Shown here one piece after another: positions 1 through 11,936 of a stretch of 64,000 nt of DNA. Under the pieces are notes generated by a model that saw only the letters and a list, made by a program, of their open reading frames with translations, was not told the DNA's origin and did no database searches. Made by a program: the position numbers and the translations under genes. Each line of letters opens with the position of its first letter. The stretch's first letter is position 1. The DNA comes from Megaustenia siamemsis (taxonomy: Eukaryota; Mollusca; Gastropoda; Stylommatophora; Ariophantidae), in assembly GCA_032433765.1 (NCBI GenBank), contig JAVIAB010000049.1, positions 17,565,296 to 17,629,295 on the forward strand, written 5' to 3'.

Positions 1-282
1 AAGAGGTCAAAGCAAAAAGAGAGCTAATTTTCAATATTAGGAAGAAACATTCATCATTTTTTGGTCATGTAATGAGACGAGAACAGCTGGAATATATTGT
101 AACAACTGGGAAAATTGAGGGACGAAGAGATAGAGGGAAGCAAAGAGAAAAAATACAGACAGCTTAAGAGAATGGCTTGGCAGAAGGTCAACAACAGAAA
201 TGATAAATAACTGTCGTGATCGAAAGTTGTGGAGAGATATGATCACCTATGCCAGCAGGCCCGGTACTTGATGATGATGATG
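1..282 (+). mobile_element. LINE-B2 3' fragment, (GAT)n tail
   Basis: Reads on the plus strand as the C-terminal end of an endonuclease/reverse-transcriptase LINE: RKKHSSFFGHVMRR, then LEYIVTTGKIEGRRDRGK, with a frameshift after KREKI. It ends in CRDRKLWRDM-type sequence and a (GAT)n tail near 269-282. It is 5'-truncated by the window edge. Sister copies lie at 39205, 47055, 58722 and 61262. Confidence 0.8.
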
Positions 283-950
283 TGGTTATAGGAAAGCTGG
301 TAGTGTTGCCTTCTGATCGTATCCCTCCACTGATCCTGTCTTTGACAGCTCTTTAGAGTTGAGATGTCAGCAGGGCAATGGTGGAGAGGTTGGCACGCTG
401 GTTTCATGTTGAAAATAAATGTATTCCAACAACGCGGTTACACCCTCCAGTTGACTTGGTTAACAAAATAATAATTGGTACTTGACTCAGTGAAGTAGGG
501 AAAATAAATATTAACAGTGAGGATGAAAACTGGCCTCATCTTTTGCAAATACTGTGGCCGAGTTTAATGAAGTTGAATTCTTCACTTTTTTATAACATTA
601 TACGTTATGGGTCATTCTTTAAAACGCACAGGCGAAAGGAAATGAGGTCAGGCACCACAAATACATCTTGTTTGTTCTGCGGTTGAATCTGTCTATCCAA
701 TATTAGTAGATTCAGTCACAAGAGAAGCTGTTCAGCAAAACAACATCCAGCATAAGACACTAATATTTTACCAAACTACTGAATTATCATGATTGCTTGC
801 TACCAACCGTCTGCCAAGTGGCTATATATGAGTCATTCTCTACAACTCTTTCATAAATGAGTTAAAAGTTTCCTTATTCTTGGTGCAAACTGTGACAATG
901 AAATCAAAAATCTCATTCATAATCAGAAAAAGAAGGTGGGCATATAATAG
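283..950. other. Unassigned sequence
   Basis: No coding exon, tandem repeat or family shared with the rest of the window was recognised here. It separates the LINE remnant from the first minisatellite. Confidence 0.4.
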
Positions 951-957
951 CCATGTA

Positions 958-1745
958 ACAAGAATAATGTAAGATTGTGAATCTGGGGGAACAGGAAGAA
1001 TAATGTAAGATTGTGAATCTGGGGGAACAGGAAGAATAATGTAAGATTGTGAATCTGGTGGAATAGGAAGAATATAATGTAAGATTGTGAATCTGGGGGA
1101 ACAGGAAGAATATAATCTAAGATTGTGAATCTGGGGGAACAGGAAGAATAATGTAAGATTGTGAATCTGGTGGAATAGGAAGAATATAATGTAAGATTGT
1201 GAATCTGGTGGAATAGGAAGAATAATGTAAGATTGTGAATCTGGTGGAATAGGAAGAATATAATGTAAGATTGTGAATCTGGTGGAATAGGAAGAATATA
1301 ATGTAAGATTGTGAATCTGGGGGAACAGGAAGAATATAATCTAAGATTGTGAATCTGGGGGAACAGGAAGAATATAATCTAAGATTGTGAATCTGGGGGA
1401 ACAGGAAGAATATAATCTAAGATTGTGAATCTGGGGGAACAGGAAGAATATAATCTAAGATTGTGAATCTGGGGGAACAGGAAGAATATAATCTAAGATT
1501 GTGAATCTGGGGGAACAGGAAGAATATAATGTAAGATTGTGAATCTGGGGGAACAGGAAGAATATAATCTAAGATTGTGAATCTGGGGGAACAGGAAGAA
1601 TATAATCTAAGATTGTGAATCTGGGGGAACAGGAAGAATATAATCTAAGATTGTGAATCTGGGGGAACAGGAAGAATATAATCTAAGATTGTGAATCTGG
1701 GGGAACAGGAAGAATAATGTAAGATTGTGAATCTGGTGGAACAGG
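958..1745. repeat. Minisatellite, 36/38-base unit
   Basis: About 21 head-to-tail copies of a unit reading roughly gaagaataatgtaagattgt followed by gaatctgggggaacag. Two length variants differ by an extra 'at' (aataatgt versus aatataatgt). The last unit passes directly into the next array, which shares the 'atctg..ggaacagga' core. Confidence 0.95.
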
Positions 1746-4150
1746 ATGTCATATTGTGGATCTGAAGGAACATGATGTCATACTTTGGATCTGATGGAAC
1801 AGGATGTCATATTGTGGATCTGAAGGAACATGATGTCATATTGTGGATCTGAAGGAACATGATGTCATACTTTGGATCTGATGGAACAGGATGTCATATT
1901 TTGGATCTGATGGAACAGGATGTCATATTGTGGATCTGAAGGAACATGATGTCATATTGTGGATCTGAAGGAACGTGATGTCATAGTTTGGATCTGATGG
2001 AACAGGATGTCATACTTTGGATCTGATGGAACAGGATGTCATATTTTGGATCTGATGGAACAGGATGTCATATTGTGGATCTGATGGAACAGGATGTCAT
2101 ATTGTGGATCTGATGGAACAGGATGTCATACTTTGGATCTGATGGAACAGGATGTCATACTTTGGATCTGATGGAACAGGATGTCATACTTTGGATCTGA
2201 TGGAACAGGATGTCATACTTTGGATCTGATGGAACAGGATGTCATACTTTGGATCTGATGGAACATGATGTCATACTTTGGATCTGATGGAACAGGATGT
2301 CATATTGTGGATCTGATGGAACAGGATGTCATATTGTGGATCTGAAGGAACAGGATGTCATATTGTGGATCTGAAGGAACAGGATGTCATATTGTGGATC
2401 TGAAGGAACAGGATGTCATATTGTGGATCTGAAGGAACAGGATGTCATATTTTGGATCTGAAGGAACAGGATGTCATACTTTGGATCTGATGGAACAGGA
2501 TGTCATATTGTGGATCTGAAGGAACAGGATGTCATATTGTGGATCTGATGGAACAGGATGTCATATTTTGGATCTGATGGAACAGGATGTCATATTGTGG
2601 ATCTGATGGAACAGGATGTCATATTTTGGATCTGAAGGAACAGGATGTCATACTTTGGATCTGATGGAACAGGATGTCATATTGTGGATCTGATGGAACA
2701 GGATGTCATATTTTGAATCTGATGGAACAGGATGTCATATTGTGGATCTGATGGAACAGGATGTCATACTTTGGATCTGATGGAACAGGATGTCATATTG
2801 TGGATCTGATGGAACAGGATGTCATATTGTGGATCTGATGGAACAGGATGTCATATTTTGGATCTGATGGAACAGGATGTCATATTGTGGATCTGATGGA
2901 ACAGGATGTCATATTTTGGATCTGAAGGAACAGGATGTCATACTTTGGATCTGATGGAACAGGATGTCATATTGTGGATCTGATGGAACAGGATGTCATA
3001 TTTTGGATCTGATGGAACAGGATGTCATATTGTGGATCTGATGGAACAGGATGTCATACTTTGGATCTGATGGAACAGGATGTCATATTGTGGATCTGAT
3101 GGAACAGGATGTCATATTGTGGATCTGATGGAACAGGATGTCATATTTTGGATCTGAAGGAACAGGATGTCATACTTTGGATCTGATGGAACAGGATGTC
3201 ATATTGTGGATCTGATGGAACAGGATGTCATATTTTGGATCTGATGGAACAGGATGTCATATTGTGGATATGAAGGAACAGGATGTCATATTTTGGATCT
3301 GAAGGAACAGGATGTCATATTTTGGATCTGATGGAACAGGATGTCATATTGTGGATCTGAAGGAACAGGATGTCATATTGTAGATCTGAAGGAACAGGAT
3401 GTCATATTTTGGATCTGAAGGAACATGATGTCATATTGTGGATCTGATGGAACAGGATGTCATATTGTGGATCTGAAGGAACATGATGTCATTTAGTGGA
3501 TCTGAAGGAACATGATGTCATATTGTGGATCTGAAGGAACATGATGTCATATTGTGGATCTGAAGGAACAGGATGTCATACTTTGGATCTGATGGAACAG
3601 GATGTCATATTTTGGATCTGAAGGAACAGGATGTCATACTTTGGATCTGATGGAACATGATGTCATATTGTGGATCTGAAGGAACAGGATGTCATACTTT
3701 GGATCTGATGGAACAGGATGTCATATTGTGGATCTGAAGGAACAGGATGTCATACTTTGGATCTGATGGAACAGGATGTCATATTGTGGATCTGATGGAA
3801 CAGGATGTCATATTGTGGATCTGATGGAACAGGATGTCATATTGTGGATCTGATGGAACAGGATGTCATATTGTGGATCTGATGGAACAGGATGTCATAT
3901 TGTGGATCTGATGGAACAGGATGTCATATTTTGGATCTGATGGAACAGGATGTCATATTGTGGATCTGATGGAACAGGATGTCATATTGTGGATCTGATG
4001 GAACAGGATGTCATATTTTGGATCTGATGGAACAGGATGTCATATTGTGGATCTGATGGAACAGGATGTCATATTGTGGATCTGATGGAACAGGATGTCA
4101 TATTTTGGATCTGATGGAACAGGATGTCATATTGTGGATCTGGTGGAACA
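1746..4150. repeat. Minisatellite, 29-base unit, about 83 copies
   Basis: Unit is gatgtcatattgtggatctg + atggaacag. Units vary at two sites (att/act with g/t before tgg; gatgg/gaagg). The order of variants is itself repeated between 2557 and 3252, a higher-order structure (see findings). Confidence 0.97.
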
Positions 4151-5081
4151 GAAACATCAATGCCATAAATGAAGTGGATAATACCTTTTTCATTTCTCTG
4201 AATATTATAAATTTATAACCTTGTAAAAGCAAAAACAGCAAAGATGGATAAACAAAATTCTAGACCTAAATCTTAACACAAAATTCTGTTTGAAATTTTA
4301 TATCTGAAACTTATTTTAAAGTAAATACTATCAGTGTCCAAACAGGCATATAATTATATTTTAGATTAAAAAGAAAATATTTATGCAAACTATAATAATG
4401 AACAAAATCTCAAAAATAATTAGTTAATAAAATGTGCACAAATAATTTAGCAAATAACACTGACCTTCAAACATCAATATTTGTCCTTGAAAATTCCTAC
4501 TGGAGATTTTTCTTTTGAATAATGTATGAACACTTGCAAATATCACTAAATAACACTGTGTCAATGGGTATCTATCTACTGTTGGACCAGCAACATCATA
4601 ACCTCATATATAAATGACACATCAAAGTATCACTACAAATTGTTCTTTTTTATATGTCAAATTGTCAGTTATAAAATGCAAAAGGGGATAAATAGCTAAC
4701 AATTTTGACAGGATCAGTTAAGCTCATGATGGCAAGCAATAAGAATATTTAATAATAATCAAAGATATACAAGGATCAAAATATGGAATTTAAAAATGAA
4801 GGAAACAGACAGATTTTTTTAAACAGTAAAAGATAAATGTGGACCATACAAATTTGTTAATAAGCAAAAGTTAATTTTGAATGTTATTAATGTGTTAAAA
4901 AAAATTGAAGATTAATTTGAATTATATTTATGAAAATAAGTTACGGAAAAATATTGAAAGTGCGTTTATTTTAAAATAAAATGAAATAAAAGGCATACCA
5001 CAGGTTTGGAAAAAAAGAGTGAAATTTGAAAAATTAAAATTTTAACTTGGAGATAAAGGAATGAAATAAAAACTTAATTAC
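4151..5081. other. AT-rich 3' flank of the minus-strand gene
   Basis: Non-tandem AT-rich sequence between the 29-base array and the terminal exon. It would carry the 3' UTR and the downstream intergenic DNA. No repeat family was recognised. Confidence 0.5.
4965..4970 (-). promoter_or_regulatory. Candidate polyadenylation signal AATAAA
   Basis: The plus strand reads tttatt, which is AATAAA on the gene strand, about 112 bases past the stop codon of the terminal exon. The region is AT-rich, so chance occurrence is possible. Confidence 0.45.
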
Positions 5082-5554
5082 TCAACCTTCAAAGTCAAAA
5101 TGTCTAAATGAAGAAAATGAAGCAGCAGATCCTGGCACTACCTCAAAGGAGAAACTCTGAAAAAGCTGACCTGCATTTTTTAATCTTATCTGGCCACTTA
5201 TTCGTCCAAACAGACTTTCTCTTTCTCTGTAATTTCCTCCTGCCACACTGAGATTCATGTCTTTTCTAAATCCTTTCTTCTGAGCATTTCTTTTCTGATT
5301 CTTTCTAGATATCCACTTCTTTTCATCTACTGCGCCCTTCATCATAACAACCTCCTTTATTTCATTTCTCTCTTCTTTTATTTCAGCTTCATACTTTTTT
5401 CCCACATTCTCTCTCTCCTCTACTTCATTTCGGACGTTGATTGTTTTGCTTTCATTTTTAGAACTCTCCACCTCAGCCTCTCTCTCCTCTGATTCTTTTA
5501 GGACGTTAATTGAGTTGCTTTCATTTTTAGAACTCTCCATGTCAGCCTCTGTAT
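5082..5554 (-). CDS. Host gene, terminal exon 11
   Basis: Acceptor tttattcag ends at 5555 and coding starts AT ACA GAG. The two leading bases join the final G of exon 10 to give Asp (KDV-DTEADMESS). The exon encodes about 156 residues and ends with FDFEG and TGA at 5084-5082. It opens with an internal duplication of 23 residues (69 bases): ESSKNESNSINV and ESSKNESKTINV. It then continues Glu/Lys-rich (EERENVGKKYEAEIKEERNE) to a basic stretch (KKWISRKNQKRNAQKKGF) and a Phe/Ser-rich end. An in-frame ATG at 5540 exists, but the acceptor and phase match argue it is internal. An alternative donor just before the stop (GAAG|GTTGAG) could extend the gene, but it is weak, and an AATAAA lies about 112 bases downstream. 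Confidence 0.82.
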
Positions 5555-5825
5555 CTGAATAAAGATTTGATTAATATTTGTGTTCTATTTTTTATATCAG
5601 TATGTTTATGCTATATTTGATTAAATAGAAACATTACATTTGTCAGACATTCAAAAGTGAAAGAAATATTTGCAGTAACAATTTGTTTTGCATGAAATCA
5701 CTATAGAGTCAAGTGTTTCTGAACAGATAATACAAAATTATGAAAATGTATAAGAGTGGGGCTTCAGCTATATTGAAGACTCTCAAAGTGTCTTTATAGT
5801 GGAGACTTTTAAACTTGGACTATAT

Positions 5826-6720
5826 ATTCCTCTTCTTCTTCTACCTTTCAGCTCCCTGTGGAGCATAGGTCTTCAACAAACACTTTCCAAGCCATTCCGT
5901 TTCTTGCAATTCTTTTAGATCATTCCATGTCTTCCCCACAATCTTCATCTCTACTTCCATCTGTCTTCTCCAAGAAAATGTTGGTCTTTCTCTTTGTCTT
6001 TCTCCTTGAGGATTAAAAAAAAGAGCCTGTCATGTAATACTCTTGGCTTCTAGAGTTTGTGTCCTATCTAGTGCCATCATCTTCATTGTATCTTTTTATC
6101 TACTGGTATGTGACTGGTACTTTTCCATAATTCTATGTTGTTGATTTTGTCCTGCCATTTCCATCCTTTTATTCTGTGCAAGCTTTTATTAATGAAGGTG
6201 TGTATCTTCATGATTGTCATTTTTGTTGTTCTCCATGTTTCACAGCCATATAACAGGACTGACTTAACATTGGAGTTGAACATTTTTATCTTTGTAAAAA
6301 AAAAAAAAAAAGTAAAGTACCCCCGTCACGCCAAGTGGCGTATAGGGAAATAAGGGTGTTAGTGACTCTATATTTTACAGACACACATGATTTTTGGGTT
6401 AATGTGGTCGGTATTGCACCTGTGCTGCTTTACTTTCCCAGAAAAAAAAATCTGGTACCCATTTAAGGCTGGGTGAACCCAGAAGCCGTCGGTTAGGATC
6501 GAACCCTACCCCTTGTCCGTTGTAGTCCAGTTCACTAACCACTGAGCTATCACGGCTCATTTTTATCTTTGTATTTAACTTAATTTCTTTGGATTTCCAT
6601 GTTTCCTAGTGCAACGAATGCTCCTCTTGCTTTCTGTATCCTTATTTTGGTCTCATTCTCTGTTCCTCCTTCCTTATCTATATTACTGCCAGGGATATTA
6701 TTTTGGTACTTGATAAATAC
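5826..6720 (-). mobile_element. LINE-C fragment, (GAA)n tail, split by SINE1
   Basis: Minus-strand remnant of a LINE C-terminal region: CETWRTTKMTIMKI, WKWQDKINNIELWK, then the 3' end ggagctgaaaggtagaagaa. The coding part is broken by stops and frameshifts. A SINE1 copy splits it at 6297-6557 with a 16-base duplication, and LINE sequence resumes at 6574. Sister copies: 31541, 32520, 37223, 44092, 47697, 50545. Confidence 0.85.
6297..6557 (-). mobile_element. SINE1 (tRNA-derived), full length
   Basis: On the minus strand the head reads gagccgtgatagctcagtgg (A box tagctcagtgg), then ggttcgatcc (B box), a body with aaatgggtacc, and a T/ACTTT-rich 3' tail. It is flanked by a perfect 16-base target-site duplication, catttttatctttgta, at 6281-6296 and 6558-6573. 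The target is the LINE-C copy, so the SINE is younger than that LINE. Confidence 0.95.
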
Positions 6721-6828
6721 TTACACTAATGCCATATTCCCTATATGTCTTGGAGGATACTCCTACCTTAGCTACACTGATTAATTGAACCATACGGAAT
6801 TTGAATACCAGGTTCTATTTAACTCTTT

Positions 6829-7127
6829 CTGTGCATTTCAATGAACCATTCACCATGTCAAATTTGGTCGCGTATGTTAAGCCGCATGGTGCAACTCTTA
6901 TTATGATTAATGTAAATCGTCATTGAACCATATTATTTTTACATGCTTTGTATCATCTTGATATTGGTCAAATCTAAATCCTTGTTCAATTATCTAAAAA
7001 TTCATATATAACATGTTACGTGTCAGATAAATATAAATATGTAGATTGATTTTAAAAACCGTGAACAGTTTTGTCTCTAAAATATCTTCCGTTGATTCGA
7101 TAAAAAGCTTTAATATGGAAAGATTTA
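6829..7127 (-). mobile_element. MITE-P1, TTAA-flanked
   Basis: Starts ttaactctttctgtgc and ends ggaaagatttaa: imperfect terminal inverted repeats built on TTAACTCTTTCCGTAC. The interior matches the copies at 25470 and 54533 in opposite orientation (the plus strand here reads tattggtcaaatctaaatcc). About 299 bases and non-coding. TTAA at both ends fits piggyBac-type insertion. Confidence 0.85.
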
Positions 7128-7379
7128 AAGAGAGATATTGAAACAAAAATATAAAAGTAAATCCAGAACAGCTTTTATTAATCTAGACACCAGATAAAAC
7201 ACAAAAGTCAAACTAACAGTACAAGAGAAAATGTCAGTTATTTCATTCATAACTGTGAAAGTTGGAAAACAGAATAGAAAATGGCAAGACTGTCATAATT
7301 TCATAGAATCTCACTGCACCCCTTAGAGATATTTTCCAAAAATTTTGGCAAAAAAAAAAATCAGCACACAAGAATTGGT

Positions 7380-7660
7380 CAAGAGGGGCAACTGAAAGGA
7401 GATGCACACGGTGATAATAGAGAGAAGATGGAACTGGATAGGTGCTCTGAAGAGATCAATGAACAATCTAAATAGCTATCATGAATTTAACTCCAGTGGT
7501 AAGATGAACGCGAGGCAGACCAAGGACAACCTGGCAGAGTACAGTGCAAACAAAGATGAGTTGTGTGGGCCAGACTTGAGTTATCTTACAAAGGATGGTC
7601 ATGAACCAACCAAAATGAAGGCGCTTTGTTGTTTCCACATAAAAGGTCACTGATGTCATT
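7380..7660 (+). other. Possible decayed LINE C-terminal remnant
   Basis: The plus frame gives ERRWNWIGALKRS, resembling the RRWxWIGHxLR motif of the LINE-C type C-terminus. What follows does not align by eye. It may be an old LINE relic or simply unique intron sequence. Confidence 0.3.
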
Positions 7661-7689
7661 GTTGGTTTATGATTAGAAAAAACAAAGTA

Positions 7690-9070
7690 GGAGGGGGAAA
7701 ACCAGAAGAATAAGAAGAAGCAGATGAAGAAAGAGAAAAAGAAGATGCAGATGAAGAAAGAGAAAAAGTAGAAGAATATGCAGATGAAGAGGGAGAAGAT
7801 GCACACAAAGAAAGAGAAGAAGGAGATGGAGATGAAGAAAGAGTAGAAGGAGATGCAGACAAAGAAAGAGAAGAAAGTGCAGATGAAGAAAGAAGGTGTA
7901 GATGAAGAAAGAAGAAGAAAGTGCAGATGAAGAAAGAGAAGAAAATGCAGATGAAGAAAGAGAAGAAGGTGCAGATGAAGAAAGAGAAGATGAAGAAAGA
8001 AGAAGAAGGTGCAGATGAAGAAAGAGAAGATGAAGAAAGAGAAGATGAATAAAGAAGAAGAAGGTGCAGATAAAGAAAGAAAGAAAAAGAAGGTGCAGAT
8101 GAAGAAAGAGAAGATGAAGAAAGAAGAAGAAGGTGCAGATGAAGAAAGAGAAGATGAAGAAAGAAGAAGAAGGTGCAGATGAAGAAAGAGAAGATGAATA
8201 AAGAAGAAGAAGGTGCAGATAAAGAAAGAAAGAAAAAGAAGGTGCAGATGAAGAAAGAGAAGAAGGTGCAGATGAAGAAAGAGAAGATGAAGAAAGAAGA
8301 AGAAGGTGCAGATAAAGAAAGAGAAGATGAAGAAAGAAGAAGAAGGTGCAGATAAAGAAAGAAAGAAAAAGAAGATGCAGATGAAGAAAGAGAAGATGAA
8401 GAAAGAAGAAGAAGGTGCAGATGAAGAAAGAGAAGATGAAGAAAGAAGAAGAAGGTGCAGATAAAGAAAGAGAAGATGAAGAAAGAAGAAGATGAAGAAA
8501 GAGAAGATGAAGAAAGAAGAAGAAGGTGCAGATGAAGAAAGAGAAGATGAAGAAAGAAGAAGAAGGTGCAGATAAAGAAAGAAAGAAAAAGAAGGTGCGG
8601 ATGAGAAAGAGAAGAAGGTGCAGATGAAGAAAGTGCAGATGAGAAAGAGAAGAAGGTGCGGATGAGAAAGAGAAGAAGGTGCAGATGAAGAAAGGGAAGA
8701 TGGTGTGGATGAAAAAAGAGAAGATGATGCAGAAGAAGATAGATAAGCAAAAGAAGTAGAAAAACATGCAAATGGAGAAAGAGAAGAAGAAGATAGATAA
8801 GCAAAAGAAAAGAAAATGCAGATGAAGAGAGAGGAGAAGAAGAAGAAGAAGATGCAGGAGAAGAAGAAGATGCAGGAGAAGAAGAAAGTGAAGACAAAGA
8901 AAAGAAGATGAAACAGAAGAAGCAGACAAAGAAAGATAAGAAGATGTAGACAAGGAAAGAGAAGAAAATGCAGATGAGGAAGGAAATACGAATGAAGAAA
9001 GAGAGGAAGAAGCAGATGAAAAGAAGATGCAAGCAAAGAAAGAGGAGAAAAACCAAATTAAGAAAAGAAA
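7690..9070. repeat. Purine-only minisatellite, about 39-45-base units
   Basis: About 1.4 kb almost free of C and T on the plus strand. It is built from blocks such as gcagatgaagaaagagaaga and tgaagaaagaagaagaaggt, with variable insertions. Long open frames on the minus strand (Ser/Phe/Leu-only) are low-complexity artefacts. Confidence 0.95.
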
Positions 9071-9242
9071 GCAGTAAAATATATCAAGAAGAAAGAGAAG
9101 ACCAAGCAAGCTAGAGGCAAGTACCTTATTACCAGTCATAGTGACCTCTTCAAATAATGCATACATAGAACTAAATTTAGATAGAATTTACTTGACAAAA
9201 ATCCCTATAAATTATGGACAAGAAATTAGGAAAAGAGTTTAT

Positions 9243-10281
9243 TTAGAGACATTATGAAGAAATATAGGATAGAGAACAGAACAAGACATTATAAAGAAAT
9301 ATAGGATAGAGAACAGAACAAGACATTATTAAGAAATATAGGATAGAGAACAGAACAAGACATTATGAAGAAATATAGAATAGAGAGCAGAACAAGACAT
9401 TATGAAGAAATATAGGATAGAGAACAGAACAAGACATTATGAAGAAATATAGGATAGAGAACAGAACAAGACATTATGAAGAAATATAGGATAGAGAGCA
9501 GAACAAGACATTATGAAGAAATATAGGATAGAGAACAGAACAAGACATTATGTAGAAATATAGGATAGAGAACAGAACAAGACATTATGAAGAAATATAG
9601 AATAGAGAGCAGAACACGACATTATAAAGAAATATAGGATAGAGAACAGAACAAGACATTATGAAGAAATATAGGATAGAGAACAGAACAAGACATTATG
9701 TAGAAATATAGGATAGAGAACAGAACAAGACATTATGAAGAAATATAGGATAGAGAAAAGAACAAGACATTATGAAGAAATATAGGATAGAGAACAGAAC
9801 AAGACATTATGAAGAAATATAGGATAGAGAACAGAACAAGACATTATGTAGAAATATAGGATAGAAAACAGAAGACATTATGAAGAAATATAGAATAGAG
9901 AACAGAACAAGACATTATGAAGAAATATAGGATAGAGAACAGAACAAGACATTATGAAGAAATATAGGATAGAGAAAAGAACAAGACATTATGAAGAAAT
10001 ATAGGATAGAGAACAGAACAAGACATTATGAAGAAATATAGGATAGAGAACAGAACAAGACATTATGAAGAAATATAGAATAGAGAACAAAACAAGACTA
10101 GAACAAGACATTATGAAGAAATATAGGATAGAGAACAGAACAAGACTAGAACAAGACATTATGAAGAAATATAGACTAGAGAACAGAACAAGACTAGAAC
10201 AAGACATTATGTAGAAAAGTAGGATGGAGGTAAATAGGATATAGAACAAAACAAGACTAGAACAAGACATTATGTAGCAAA
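9243..10281. repeat. Minisatellite, 37-base unit, about 28 copies
   Basis: The unit reads gacattatgaagaaatatag followed by gatagagaacagaacaa. The last few units add 'gactagaacaa'. It lies in the last intron of the host gene, 350 bases from exon 10. Confidence 0.96.
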
Positions 10282-10631
10282 ATACCAGCATCAAGCTTAC
10301 TTAACGTTTTGACACATTACCTGGCTGGTGATCACAATATTAAATTGACCTTTGACATAAAATAGAAAATGTTGAACATAATGAAAGTACACTCTGTACA
10401 GCACAACAAGCAATGTGAATACTACCACACTTCAAAATACACGGAGCATGCACAAAAGTGAAGCAAGAGCATGCCAGATATAGCACATAGAAGCCCCAAA
10501 AAAAGCCACACATAAGAAGAAAAGAGCCTACCAGGCAACACATTATTAAAGCATTGGGAATAATCAAGGAATGGCTTCCACGCACTCTGTAAAAACAAAC
10601 AGGGGGTGGCACTCGAGGGAATATACCCTAC

Positions 10632-10790
10632 CCACATCCTTAAATTGGAGGGTCTCTTCTGTCGGATGTTCACTAGGGCCCACGGAAGACGTACTAAATG
10701 TGGCAACTGTACCAGTGGCAGATGTGCCATCATTGGTTGTACTTGTGACAGCTGTGCCAACATTGCCTGTACTATTGATGACTGTACCAG
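10632..10790 (-). CDS. Host gene, exon 10 (Ser/Thr-rich linker)
   Basis: Acceptor tttcaatgtag ends at 10791 and coding begins CT GGT ACA. The CT completes the T left by exon 9 to give Ser. The exon encodes GTVINSTGNVGTAVTSTTND, then a Ser/Thr/Gly stretch, VGPSEHPTEETLQFKDV, and ends in phase 1 at the donor G|GTAGGG (10631-10630). It is 159 bases, exactly 2+156+1, and joins exon 11 in frame. Composition suggests a flexible, possibly O-glycosylated or disordered linker (inference). The unspliced frame runs on for 27 residues into the intron before a stop, so reading it as one ORF would be misleading. Confidence 0.78.
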
Positions 10791-10957
10791 CTACATTGAA
10801 AATATGCCAATTTATTAACATATTTACCAATGAAATACCACACATCATTATCTGAAGATGTATAATAAAATAACAAGAAATTCTATTAAACGTACACAAT
10901 GCCATATGTCTATAAAAAATTCAAGTGTTGTTTTAATCTTACATTACAATAGTAAAA

Positions 10958-11225
10958 ATTAAAAGGTTCCCTTCACGCCTTGCTAGGCATATGTGGAATA
11001 TGGTGTTAGTGACCATATTTTTCTATAACCACTGCACATTTTTGGGTGATGTGGTCGGTATCACGCTAGGCTGCATTTACTTCCCAGAAAAATTGCTGGT
11101 ACCCATTTTTAGAGATTGGGTGAACACCTTGTCAGTCCAAAAAAAAAATCCGCCACCACTGGGGATCGAAACCAGACCCTTCTGGTCAGGAGGCCAGTGT
11201 ACAATCCATTCAGCTACTGAGGCTC
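10958..11225 (-). mobile_element. SINE2 (related to SINE1), diverged copy
   Basis: Shares with SINE1 the blocks atggtgttagtgac, gtggtcggtat and ggtacccattt. It has a different head, with an extra ccaaaaaaaaaatccgcc block and a ggatcgaaaccag B-box-like segment in reverse. A sister copy lies at 25113. No clear target duplication. Confidence 0.7.
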
Positions 11226-11244
11226 ATAGATTGCAATACTGTAG

Positions 11245-11453
11245 TAAAAATTAGAGCATCAAAATACAAACTCTTACAAATTTGATAGTTTTCCAAATTC
11301 AAACTTTTTGCCCCTTTCTAGTTACTACTTCCGGTGACCTCTGAGTGTTGGATTTACTTCTATTGGTGTAGGATTACAATTTATTTCATGAGATACGATC
11401 ATATAATGAGGAAACGAAATTCACCAAATTTCAACAAGTTAATCATTTTTTTA

Positions 11454-11505
<52 letters not shown>

Positions 11506-11532
11506 CTGACCAAGGAAATTTCTGACATCAAA
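11245..11532 (+). mobile_element. MITE-P2 fragment
   Basis: Contains the MITE-P2 landmarks gcatcaaaatacaaactctt, tactacttccggtgacc, atgagatacgatcatataatg and a long poly-T (11453-11502), then gctctgaccaaggaaatttc. It is cut off at about 11532 by a LINE-D 3' end. Confidence 0.75.
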
Positions 11533-11641
11533 CAACCCTTTGTGACTCGGAATCATCATCACTGAGTGCCATATCCGCATCAAAGCATCAAAGGTGGCTA
11601 CCATGGAGCGCCATTCCACTCTGTCTCTTGCTTTGATGATG
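11533..11641 (-). mobile_element. LINE-D 3' end, very short
   Basis: The plus strand reads atcatcatcactgagtgcca ... ctaccatggagcgccattcc ... ctcttgctttgatgatgcag, the reverse of the LINE-D 3' end also seen at 15984 and 40406. Only about 110 bases remain. Confidence 0.75.
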
Positions 11642-11931
<290 letters not shown>

Positions 11932-11936
11932 ACATT

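Noticed and set aside
7468..9166. Three overlapping minus-strand frames of 460-520 codons
   Set aside because: They read only Ser, Phe, Leu, His, Cys and Ile from a pure pyrimidine strand of a minisatellite. All three frames are open at once, the sign of low-complexity DNA.
10340..10763. Minus-strand frames of 90-113 codons around exon 10
   Set aside because: They overlap exon 10 in other frames and carry no splice-phase support. Only the frame joining exons 9 and 11 was kept.
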